Shown: positions 1-5,750, numbered from the stretch's first letter. The stretch is 8,196 nucleotides of DNA from Erythrobacter sp. UBA2510 (GCA_002341345.1 DDNW01000076.1:7711-15906), one strand, 5' to 3'. Program-made: numbers and translations. The notes: generated by a model from the letters alone, not told the origin.

Positions 1-431
1 CCGACGAGGCGCGCGCCACACGGGCGCGCAGGCATCGGCTGGCGGTGGCGAAGATATGGCCGCGCCAGAACCACACCAGCGGGGCAGCGCAATGCTTCCG
101 TACTGACGCGCTGAAGCGTGCGGGCGGCTATGACGCGAAACAGTGGCCCTATGTCCTGAAAGATCACGAGCTGGCGCACCGGGTCATGAAACAGGGCTTC
201 GCCGCAATGGACGCACGGCTATGGTGCACCTCTTCCGCGCGACGCGCCAACCGGACCGGAGTGCGCTGGACGCTGTTCGAGCGGCTGATGTATCATTTCA
301 CGCCCCAGGCGGCGAAGGACTGGTTCTTCTATACCTTCCTCGCGGGACGGTTCACCACGCGCGGGCTGAAAGACACCGTGCTGCGCCAACGCGCATGGGA
401 GCCGGATACCGAACCCACCGCTGCTGTTTAA
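1..431 (+). CDS. Glycosyltransferase family 2, C-terminal part (5' end outside window)
   Basis: The reading frame is open from the first full codon at position 3 to the TAA at 429-431, so the gene begins upstream; the GTG at 45 is only an internal codon. The visible part, about 143 residues, reads like the end of a GT-A fold family 2 glycosyltransferase. It has a GAAQCFR segment, then GGYD, then WPYVLKDHEL and HRVMKQG, which is where these enzymes carry the acidic motif (usually ED/DxDL) holding the catalytic base. Here that motif is KDHE. After it comes an aromatic-rich tail (FERLMYHF, DWFFYTFLAGRF) that may lie against the membrane. Such enzymes move a sugar from a nucleotide-sugar donor to a polysaccharide or lipid acceptor; donor and acceptor cannot be told from this fragment. 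The next gene on the same strand begins 71-86 bp downstream. Confidence 0.72.
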   Translation, partial: DEARATRARRHRLAVAKIWPRQNHTSGAAQCFRTDALKRAGGYDAKQWPYVLKDHELAHRVMKQGFAAMDARLWCTSSARRANRTGVRWTLFERLMYHFTPQAAKDWFFYTFLAGRFTTRGLKDTVLRQRAWEPDTEPTAAV

Positions 432-517
432 GGCGCGCTGACATATGGCGGTCATTCGAGCGTCTCACGCCCGCAATCATCGCGATTCATAGCCCATTGC
501 TTATGGCAAGCAGAGCA

Positions 518-1174
518 ATGACCGCCGATCTGGGAACCGCCGCCGTCGCGGCCGCCTATGATCGCTGGGCCCCGATCTACGACCTCGTCTTCGGCAAGGT
601 ATTCACGCAAGGCCGCCGCGACGCGATCCTGGCCGCCGAATCCACAATTACGCCCGGCGACAATCGCGTGCTGGAGGTGGGCGTCGGTACCGGCATTTCA
701 CTGCCCCAATATGCCCGCACCACGCAGCTGACCGGGATCGACATTTCCGATGCGATGCTGGCCAAGGCCCGCGCGCGCAAGGCGCGGCTTGGCCTCGACA
801 ATGTCGAGGAACTGGCGGTCATGGACGCCGAGGCGATGAACTTCGCTGATGCCAGCTTCGATGTCGTCGTCGCGCAATATGTCATAACGGCCGTCCCCGA
901 CCCGGAGGCGGCGCTCGACGAATTCGTGCGCGTCCTGAAGCCCGGTGGCGAGATCGTTATCACCACCCGCATCGGCGCCAATATCGGGCTGCGTGGAGCG
1001 ATCGAAAAAGCGCTCATGCCGCTCACCACGCGGCTGGGTTTTCGCACAGAATTCCCGGTTGCGCGCTACGAGAGCTGGGCACGGACCAACGGCGAGGTCG
1101 CGCTGATCGAAAACCGGCCGCTGCCGCCGCTCGGTCACTTTTCCTTGCTGCGTTACCGCAAGAAACTCGCCTGA
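518..1174 (+). CDS. pmtA: Class I SAM-dependent methyltransferase, PmtA-like (phosphatidylethanolamine N-methyltransferase)
   Basis: About 218 residues, close to the roughly 200 of the Rhodobacter-type PmtA. Motif I, VLEVGVGTG, is at residues 51-59, the acidic residue binding the SAM ribose is D75 (TGIDIS), the motif II region is ASFDVVVAQYV near 112-122, and motif III is RVLKPGGEIVI at 138-148. The N-terminal YDRWAPIYDLVFGKV at 14-28 is characteristic of alphaproteobacterial PmtA and is the main reason for the name. PmtA methylates phosphatidylethanolamine three times at the inner membrane to give phosphatidylcholine. Exact substrate range (PE, mono- or dimethyl-PE) is not readable here; a related ubiquinone/menaquinone-type methyltransferase is the alternative. 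An in-frame ATG at 503 is a possible start, but 518 has a weak purine-rich AGCAGAG stretch just upstream while 503 has none. The frame stays open back to 143; that part is a shadow of the glycosyltransferase. Confidence 0.78.
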   Translation: MTADLGTAAVAAAYDRWAPIYDLVFGKVFTQGRRDAILAAESTITPGDNRVLEVGVGTGISLPQYARTTQLTGIDISDAMLAKARARKARLGLDNVEELAVMDAEAMNFADASFDVVVAQYVITAVPDPEAALDEFVRVLKPGGEIVITTRIGANIGLRGAIEKALMPLTTRLGFRTEFPVARYESWARTNGEVALIENRPLPPLGHFSLLRYRKKLA

Positions 1175-1187
1175 CAGGCACACACAC

Positions 1188-1219
1188 GCTGCCCGCCGGT
1201 AGAGCCCGGGCAGCCTTTT
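1188..1219 (+). terminator. GC-rich hairpin plus short T run: terminator or leader hairpin
   Basis: A perfect 8-bp stem, GCTGCCCG (1188-1195) and CGGGCAGC (1207-1214), closes an 11-nt loop and is followed by CTTTT. It begins 13 bp after the pmtA stop codon, which fits an intrinsic terminator with a short U tract. Only 15 bp separate its end from the next start codon at 1235, leaving no room for a promoter between them. If it terminates, it either attenuates read-through from pmtA or sits in the leader of the next gene. Confidence 0.5.
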
Positions 1220-1234
1220 GGACGGAGTATTGAG

Positions 1235-1840
1235 ATGGGCCGTTTTCGTGAGCAATTGGCCGAACAGCGCTGGGACGACCACCGCTATTATCACCACTCG
1301 ATCGTCAACCAGGCGCTGCATTTCTTCAGCGCCTGCACCTTCGTGCTGAGCTACGCGCTGGTGTGGAATTATCCGTGGCTGGCCGCGCTGCTGGCATGGG
1401 GCTTTGCCATGACCAGTCGGCAGGCAGGGCACTTCTTCTTCGAGCCCAAGGGCTACGATTACGAGAACGAGGCGACCCACGAATACAAGGAAGAGATCAA
1501 GGTCGGCTACAACCTGGCGCGCAAGGTGGTGCTGATGGGTCTGTGGGGACTCGCCCCGCTCGTGCTGTATCTGAACCCCAGTTTCTTCGGCGTCTTCTCC
1601 GAACCCTTTACCGGTCTCAGGATGTATCTGGAAGACCTCGGCATGATCTGGCTGGCGCTGGGCGTTGGCGCATTGCTGTTCCGGACAATCCAGCTGTTCT
1701 TCATCCGCGATGTGGAGACCGGCCTCGTCTGGGCGGCGAAGATCATCACCGACCCGTTCCACGATATGAAGATGTATTTCCGTGCGCCGGGAGAGTGTGC
1801 TAGGGCGGCGAAAGCATGGCGTCCGGCGCGGCGCGGCTGA
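1235..1840 (+). CDS. Integral membrane protein with Mpo1-like/DUF962-type histidine motifs
   Basis: 201 residues; a good GGAG Shine-Dalgarno at 1224-1227, seven bases before the ATG, fixes the start. Hydrophobic segments lie near residues 27-42, 46-62, 98-114 and 135-157, so about four membrane helices are likely. Before the first helix is HRYYHHSIVNQALH (H16, H20, H21, N25, H29), after the second GHFFFEP (H66, E70), and then H82 in a charged loop. The pattern of an HxxxN(x)3H near helix 1 and a GHxxFE after helix 2 is like the Mpo1-like family (DUF962, yeast YGL010w). Yeast Mpo1 is an Fe(II)-dependent dioxygenase that shortens 2-hydroxy fatty acids by alpha-oxidation, with conserved histidines needed for activity. 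The assignment is by motif, not alignment, and this protein has an extra C-terminal helical part ending in a basic tail, so function is tentative. It lies 60 bp after pmtA on the same strand. Confidence 0.55.
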   Translation: MGRFREQLAEQRWDDHRYYHHSIVNQALHFFSACTFVLSYALVWNYPWLAALLAWGFAMTSRQAGHFFFEPKGYDYENEATHEYKEEIKVGYNLARKVVLMGLWGLAPLVLYLNPSFFGVFSEPFTGLRMYLEDLGMIWLALGVGALLFRTIQLFFIRDVETGLVWAAKIITDPFHDMKMYFRAPGECARAAKAWRPARRG

Positions 1841-1867
1841 CGAGAGTTTCTACCGGTTGGAGAGGGA

Positions 1868-1893
1868 GGCGGGGCAGCCAAGGCTGCTCCGCC
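1868..1893. terminator. 12-bp hairpin between convergent genes
   Basis: GGCGGGGCAGCC (1868-1879) and GGCTGCTCCGCC (1882-1893) form a 12-bp stem with one G-T wobble and two bases between the arms, so the real loop is likely four or more bases. It sits 27 bp past the stop codon of the plus-strand membrane protein and 62 bp past the stop of the minus-strand lipoprotein. A shared end for both transcripts is the natural reading. No T run follows on either strand, so it is not a textbook intrinsic terminator and may instead protect mRNA 3' ends. Confidence 0.45.
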
Positions 1894-1955
1894 CGTTACC
1901 AATCTGGGTCAGTATAATTGCCGGCTCGGTTTGGGGAACGGGCTATCCCCTCAGA

Positions 1956-2357
1956 TCAGTGTACCAGCGCCTGATATTCTTCGCGCGTAACGGTCAGCGT
2001 ATCGCCAGCTTCGCTGGTCACATCGACCGTGTCGCCGATCTCGATCGACGCAGGCGCCTCCCAGCAGACCTGCCCTTCGTCGGTCATGGCGCTGGTAAAG
2101 CAGTGCTTGCCGTCGAGCAGTTCATAGGTGCCGTGGTCGTAATGGACGCCGTCTTCATCGACGAGGTAGTCGCCATTGGCATCGATCGATTCAATATAGA
2201 ACTTGTCGTCGCGGGTGAAGGTCCAGGTCGTGTCGGTGAGCGGGGCGACCTCGACCACCTCATCCGTCTCAACGACCGGTGCCTCAGTCTCTTCGGCCTC
2301 GGGCGCGCCACAGGCGGAAAGAGCGGCTATGGCGGCGAGGACGACGAGCTTTTTCAT
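1956..2357 (-). CDS. Small beta-rich lipoprotein, unknown function
   Basis: 133 residues from the ATG at 2357, preceded by AGGGGAA about nine bases away; a frame extension to 2441 is rejected because the signal peptide starts here. MKK, a hydrophobic stretch and the lipobox LSAC (residues 13-16) mark a type II signal peptide with C16 lipidated. Residue +2 is Gly, so no Lol-avoidance Asp is present and outer-membrane sorting is likely by the Gram-negative rule. An acidic tether (residues 19-37, many Glu/Asp/Val) leads to a compact domain of about 90 residues beginning TWTFTRDDKFY. It has alternating strand-like segments, DANGDY, GTYEL, and two cysteines, C86 and C98 (GKHCF and VCWE), spaced for a disulfide in the periplasm. 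I recognise no enzyme motif. It is the last gene of the minus-strand group, 121 bp after the preceding gene, so it may have its own promoter. Confidence 0.75.
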   Translation of the reverse strand: MKKLVVLAAIAALSACGAPEAEETEAPVVETDEVVEVAPLTDTTWTFTRDDKFYIESIDANGDYLVDEDGVHYDHGTYELLDGKHCFTSAMTDEGQVCWEAPASIEIGDTVDVTSEAGDTLTVTREEYQALVH

Positions 2358-2430
2358 CGGATCGGATTCCCCTGATTTCCAGCACGAGCGCGGGCTCATG
2401 AAATGGTTGACCGGTACAGTCTGGGCAGTC

Positions 2431-2444
2431 GCATTGTGCAATGC
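2431..2444. promoter_or_regulatory. Palindrome upstream of the small lipoprotein gene
   Basis: GCATTG (2431-2436) and CAATGC (2439-2444) are perfect inverted arms around a TG centre. The site lies 74-87 bp upstream of the lipoprotein start at 2357, between it and the stop codon of the preceding gene. It could bind a dimeric regulator or form a weak hairpin in a minus-strand transcript. A minus-strand TTGCAC overlapping it, followed 17 bases later by TGTACC, is at best a poor promoter match. Confidence 0.3.
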
Positions 2445-2478
2445 AACACAAAATTCCTGCGGGAGAGGGCTTGTCGGC

Positions 2479-3117
2479 TTACTCGCCTAATGAGCCATCT
2501 TCTGGCCCTTCCCCCTCGGCCGCGACCATCGCATCCCAGCTATCCCAATCGATCGCGCGGCCCGGCCAGGCGACATTGGCAAAGGGCCACTCGCTTGCCA
2601 CCCATTCCTGCGCCCAGGCATAGAGTTTCTCGTCAAAGCCTGCGTCGTAATCGGCCTTGGTGACCCACATCATCACGACTGCGTCATAGCCCTCTACCGG
2701 GCTCGGGCGGACATAAAGACTGCCGAGTTCGCGGGTGCCATCGGGCGATAGGACTCCATAGGCAAAGCTCTCGCGCGCCAAGAACCTTCCCTGCTCCGTC
2801 TCCATGTCGAGCATCGCCTCTTCATCGGTGATGCCCTCGCGCGGCCAGCTGGTGCTGCGGGTGAAGGTCTGCTGGAGATGCTCGATCGAGGACATGTAGG
2901 CCGCGTAATCGATGTCCACGAGATCGGGGCCGAGCGGGACGAGCTTGAAGCCATCGCCCTCGACCAGCACCGGCACCTCGAAATCGGCGGGGACGAAAGT
3001 GCCTGCCGTTTCGACTGCCGCCGTTTCTTCGGTCGCCGGTTCTTCCGCCGCCGGGGAACAGGCCATCAGCGCCGTCGCCAGAACCACACTCGTACCCGCG
3101 ATCTTCAGAATCATCAT
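2479..3117 (-). CDS. Lipoprotein with GNAT-like domain, unknown function
   Basis: 212 residues. Two ATGs in tandem (3117 and 3114) follow a strong AGGGGG; spacing suits either. Residues 1-20 form a lipoprotein signal peptide with lipobox LMAC (17-20), C20 lipidated, Ser at +2, then an acidic and Thr/Ala-rich tether to about residue 40. The rest, from FEVPVLVEGDGFKLVPLG, reads like a GNAT-type fold: a strand near 57-62, helices around 66-85 and 98-110, strands FAYGVL (118-123) and GSLYVRPS (132-139), VVMMWV (147-152), a long helix near 160-178, and a WPF...WPGR ending (177-187). I see no clear R/QxxGxG/A acetyl-CoA loop. I have seen related proteins annotated as N-acetyltransferase family, but a secreted lipoprotein would not meet acetyl-CoA, so a non-catalytic or repurposed fold is more likely. 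It starts 48 bp after the PLP enzyme stop, on the same strand, and may be co-transcribed with it. Confidence 0.7.
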   Translation of the reverse strand: MMILKIAGTSVVLATALMACSPAAEEPATEETAAVETAGTFVPADFEVPVLVEGDGFKLVPLGPDLVDIDYAAYMSSIEHLQQTFTRSTSWPREGITDEEAMLDMETEQGRFLARESFAYGVLSPDGTRELGSLYVRPSPVEGYDAVVMMWVTKADYDAGFDEKLYAWAQEWVASEWPFANVAWPGRAIDWDSWDAMVAAEGEGPEDGSLGE

Positions 3118-3121
3118 GCTA

Positions 3122-3138
3122 CCCCCTGTTTGCCGGGG
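3122..3138 (-). promoter_or_regulatory. Possible RBS-masking hairpin before the GNAT-like lipoprotein
   Basis: On the minus strand, CCCC (3135-3138) can pair with GGGG of the AGGGGG Shine-Dalgarno (3122-3126) across a loop of about eight bases, folding the ribosome-binding site of the gene that starts at 3117. The stem is only four G-C pairs and could be chance in GC-rich DNA. It would lower translation unless ribosomes arriving from the upstream gene keep it open. Confidence 0.2.
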
Positions 3139-3165
3139 CCAGATTACACAAACCGGCTGTGCCCT

Positions 3166-4842
3166 CTACCCGAACCTTCGCCCCAGCATCTCTTTCAGCA
3201 CCTGCCGCTTGAGCGCCTTGTCGGTGGTGCCCTCTTGGCCCCAGGCCCAGCCATCGGCCTCGAAGGCGCGTACCGCGGCCATGAAGCGATCCGCGACTTC
3301 GGCAAACTCCGCATCGCCATAAGCGAAGCTGAAGATAAAGCGCCCGGTGCCCGTCCAGCCGAGCGCCAGCCCCTCAGCGCGGCAATAATATTGCAGCATC
3401 CAGTTATAGCGAGAGGGGCGCGCATAGCTGACCGTCCAGACGGTGCCGAGATTGGCGATGCGAGGGGACAGACTTTCGCTCTCCAGCCGTGCATTGAGGT
3501 CCGCCGAGCGGGCATTCCAGCGTTCGTCCACGCCGTCATAGGCCGCGTCGGCTTCCGCGCTGCCATGCCAATTAAGAAACGCGTCCATCGCCCCCATCAC
3601 ATAGGGGTGCGAGTTGAAGGTGCCGCGCGCAAAGCAGATGTCGGCGGGCCGGTCTTCGCGGTAACGCTTCATCAGGTCCGCGCGTCCGCACAGCACGCCC
3701 ACGGGCAGGCCGCCGCCCAGCGTCTTGCCGTAAGTGACCATATCGGGCGTGACGCCGAAATATTCGCATGCGCCGCGCCGCGCGAGACGGAAGCCGGTGA
3801 ACACCTCGTCCACGATCATCACCACGCCAGCCTTCGTGCAGACTTCGCGCAATTGCGCCAGCCACGCCGAGTATGCTTCGCGGTCGACCCCGGCCTTGCG
3901 GCTCGAATCCACCAGCGCGCTGTCGCCCGGCGCGCTCACATTGGGGTGCATGGCCTGCAGCGGATTGACGAGCACGCAGGCGATATCCTTGCAGCTGGCA
4001 AGCACCGCCAGCGTGCGCTCGCTCATGTCCGCCAGCGTCAGCGTCCGGTCCGCCGACACCGGGTTGCCGATGCCCGGCTGCACGTCACCCCACCAGCCGT
4101 GATAGGCCCCGGCAAAGCGCACGATCCGCTCCCGCCCGGTGTGATATTGCGCCAGCCGCACCGCCTGCATCACCGCCTCGGTGCCCGACATGTGGAAGCT
4201 GACCGCATCCATCCCGCTGATGCTTTTCAGCCGCGCGACATTGTCCGCGACTACCGGGTGTAGGCCACCCAGCACCGGGCCGAGCGCGGCAGTGCTGGCA
4301 ATGCCCTGCTTTACCATGGATTTGTAGCTGTCCGTCCCCAGCAGGTTCACGCCGTAGGAGCCGGTGAGGTCGTAGAATGAATTGCCATCGAGATCGGTCA
4401 GCATGACTCCTTCGCTTGACTGCCAGAAGGAGCCGGAGGGCAATGCCTCACGCACCACGCGGCTAAACTGGAACGGCACGCGGTAGGTACCGGTGAAGGC
4501 AATGTCGGGGATAGAGTCTCGCACCTCGGCGCTTTTCGCGGCCGTATGCGGAAAGCGCTCGTGATAGAGCGCCGACAGCCTTGCAAAGCCCGCTTCGCGC
4601 GCTGCTACGACGTCATCAGGTGCACCATCGACGCGGAAGAATTGGTCGCGGTCAAAATCGTAAAAGGGGATGAGCTTGCTGACCCGCTTGGCCATCCGCA
4701 CATGGCCCGCCAGCCCCTTGTGCTTGGCACGGCTCAGCCGCAACCGGTCACGCGCCAGCTTCGCTGTCACCACGGCACCTGCCGCTCCCGCCAGCCACTT
4801 CGCAGCCTTCCAAGTCCTGTTTGGCACTACCGCCGATGTCAT
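3166..4842 (-). CDS. Class III PLP-dependent aminotransferase/aminomutase, glutamate-1-semialdehyde aminomutase-like, long form
   Basis: 558 residues from the ATG at 4842; the upstream ribosome site is weak (GGACAGG). The fold-type I, class III core starts near residue 135. SGTEA (219-223), AYHGWWG (246-252), the cofactor Asp345 in VDEVFTGFR (344-352), the Schiff-base Lys373 in YGKTLGGGLPVG (371-382) and RGTFNSHP (406-413) are all intact, so it should be active. Family members such as HemL are about 430 residues; this one has about 130 extra at the N terminus, including a weakly hydrophobic basic stretch, WKAAKWLAGAAGAVVTAKLA (11-30), that might anchor it to membranes. GSA aminomutase is part of the C5 heme pathway, whereas alphaproteobacteria use ALA synthase, so a role in heme is unlikely. 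The real substrate is unknown. It is divergent from psd with 35 bp between start codons. Start at M50 (4695) would remove the hydrophobic part and is an alternative. Confidence 0.85.
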   Translation of the reverse strand: MTSAVVPNRTWKAAKWLAGAAGAVVTAKLARDRLRLSRAKHKGLAGHVRMAKRVSKLIPFYDFDRDQFFRVDGAPDDVVAAREAGFARLSALYHERFPHTAAKSAEVRDSIPDIAFTGTYRVPFQFSRVVREALPSGSFWQSSEGVMLTDLDGNSFYDLTGSYGVNLLGTDSYKSMVKQGIASTAALGPVLGGLHPVVADNVARLKSISGMDAVSFHMSGTEAVMQAVRLAQYHTGRERIVRFAGAYHGWWGDVQPGIGNPVSADRTLTLADMSERTLAVLASCKDIACVLVNPLQAMHPNVSAPGDSALVDSSRKAGVDREAYSAWLAQLREVCTKAGVVMIVDEVFTGFRLARRGACEYFGVTPDMVTYGKTLGGGLPVGVLCGRADLMKRYREDRPADICFARGTFNSHPYVMGAMDAFLNWHGSAEADAAYDGVDERWNARSADLNARLESESLSPRIANLGTVWTVSYARPSRYNWMLQYYCRAEGLALGWTGTGRFIFSFAYGDAEFAEVADRFMAAVRAFEADGWAWGQEGTTDKALKRQVLKEMLGRRFG

Positions 4843-4877
4843 ACGCCTGTCCGAATCCCGTCGCTAAAGAGCGCGCC

Positions 4878-5750
4878 ATGGCGCTCGGTACCTCCCTTCG
4901 GACACTTTTGAGTCAGGAGGATGTCAATTTCCTCCTCAGCAACCGGATTCCGCGCCATGCGCTCACCCGCTTTATGGGCTGGTTTTCGAAGGTCGAGTTC
5001 GCGCCGGTGCGCGCCGCCAGCATCGCGGCGTGGAAATTCTTCTGCGACGTCGACATGTCAGACGCGAAGGAGGCGCGCTTCAGGAGCCTTCATGCCGCTT
5101 TCATCCGCGAGTTGCGCGAGGGCGCGCGTCGGGTCGACCCCGACCCTCGCGTTATCGCCAGCCCTTCTGACGCTATCGTCGGTGCCTTCGGGCGCGTCGA
5201 AAACGGCACCGCGCTCCAGATCAAGGGCGCCCCCTACCCGCTCGCAGACCTGTTCGGCTCGGGCGAGGAGGCAGAGGCCTATGAAGGCGGCTGGTACGTC
5301 ACTCTACGCCTGACCGCAGGCATGTATCACCGCTTCCACGCACCGCACGACCTGAGCGTCAAGCAGCTACGCTATATTGCGGGCGATACGTGGAATGTGA
5401 ACCCGATTGCGCTGAGACGGATCGAGCAGCTGTTTTGCAAGAACGAGCGCGCACCGATTACAATAGAGCTGGAGGCAAGTGGGCACCGCCTTGTGCTGGT
5501 CCCCGTCGCCGCCGTGCTGGTCGCCAGTATCCGCATGCCGTGGTACGATGCCGATGCCAATGTCCGCACGAAAGGCGAGCGGGTCGAACCACTCGACAGG
5601 CATTTTGCGAAGGGCGAGGAGATGGGCTGGTTCGAGCACGGATCGACCATCATCCTCGTCGCCCCACCTGATTGCCGCCCGGTCGATAACCTCGAAACGG
5701 GCAGGCATATCCAAATGGGCGAAGCGTTGTTGGTGATCGACCAAAGTTGA
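4878..5750 (+). CDS. psd: Phosphatidylserine decarboxylase proenzyme (pyruvoyl-dependent)
   Basis: 290 residues from the ATG at 4878, which has AAAGAG six bases upstream; the frame extends back to 4821, but that overlaps the divergent gene and lacks a ribosome site. It matches the E. coli-type family (322 residues). The catalytic Asp is D98 in SPSDAIV, the His is H154 in YHRFHAP (151-156), and the self-cleavage site is GST with S256 in WFEHGST (251-257), which becomes the N-terminal pyruvoyl group of the alpha chain. A hydrophobic beta-strand region around 206-218 also fits. The enzyme decarboxylates phosphatidylserine to phosphatidylethanolamine at the inner membrane. Alphaproteobacteria often have a shorter psd next to pssA, which is absent here, so this may be a second or alternative decarboxylase with a related substrate. 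The M16 gene starts 43 bp downstream and may share its transcript. Confidence 0.9.
   Translation: MALGTSLRTLLSQEDVNFLLSNRIPRHALTRFMGWFSKVEFAPVRAASIAAWKFFCDVDMSDAKEARFRSLHAAFIRELREGARRVDPDPRVIASPSDAIVGAFGRVENGTALQIKGAPYPLADLFGSGEEAEAYEGGWYVTLRLTAGMYHRFHAPHDLSVKQLRYIAGDTWNVNPIALRRIEQLFCKNERAPITIELEASGHRLVLVPVAAVLVASIRMPWYDADANVRTKGERVEPLDRHFAKGEEMGWFEHGSTIILVAPPDCRPVDNLETGRHIQMGEALLVIDQS
4899..4927 (-). promoter_or_regulatory. Candidate minus-strand promoter inside the psd 5' end
   Basis: The minus strand carries a perfect -35 hexamer, TTGACA (4922-4927), and 17 bases later TGTCCG (4899-4904), a poor -10. Transcription would start near 4890 and give a leader of about 50 bases to the PLP enzyme start at 4842. 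The gap between the two start codons is only 35 bp, so a promoter within psd codons is expected for at least one of the genes. The weak -10 keeps confidence low. Confidence 0.25.
4915..4936. repeat. Perfect 7-bp inverted repeat in psd codons 13-20
   Basis: AGGAGGA (4915-4921) and TCCTCCT (4930-4936) are perfect inverted arms around an 8-base centre that holds the TTGACA -35-like hexamer on the minus strand. It is 38 bases into psd and about 75-95 bases upstream of the divergent PLP enzyme start. It could be an operator on a promoter of the minus-strand gene, or a hairpin early in psd mRNA that includes an internal Shine-Dalgarno-like AGGAGG. It may also be chance within coding sequence. Confidence 0.35.

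Noticed and set aside
143..517. N-terminal extension of the methyltransferase frame back to 143
   Set aside because: It overlaps the glycosyltransferase in another frame, and homology to PmtA starts after 518.
698..1762. 354-codon minus-strand open frame across pmtA and the membrane protein gene
   Set aside because: It runs antisense to two well-supported genes and spans the gap between them; its protein has low-complexity, shadow-like composition. Long antisense frames are common in GC-rich DNA.
1913..1918. Perfect TATAAT in the convergent intergenic region
   Set aside because: No -35 match at 16-18 bases upstream, and it would drive transcription antisense into the lipoprotein gene; kept only as a possible antisense start.
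1782..2375. 197-codon plus-strand open frame
   Set aside because: It covers the convergent gap and the antisense of a clear lipoprotein gene with a signal peptide; no ribosome site and no recognisable protein.
2358..2441. 28-residue N-terminal extension of the small lipoprotein
   Set aside because: It would bury the signal peptide; the ATG at 2357 has its own AGGGGAA and begins a classic MKK lipoprotein leader.
2878..4263. 461-codon plus-strand open frame opposite the PLP enzyme
   Set aside because: Antisense shadow: His/Arg/Ala-rich product with no motif, while the minus strand has an intact catalytic enzyme.
4821..4877. Earlier start for psd overlapping the divergent gene
   Set aside because: No Shine-Dalgarno sequence before 4821, and the family alignment begins near the ATG at 4878, which has AAAGAG six bases away.
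4921..5313. Plus-strand frame with AGGAGG directly before ATG at 4921
   Set aside because: The spacing is zero, so the site is not a usable ribosome site, and the product is an Arg/Ser/Pro-rich out-of-frame shadow of psd.
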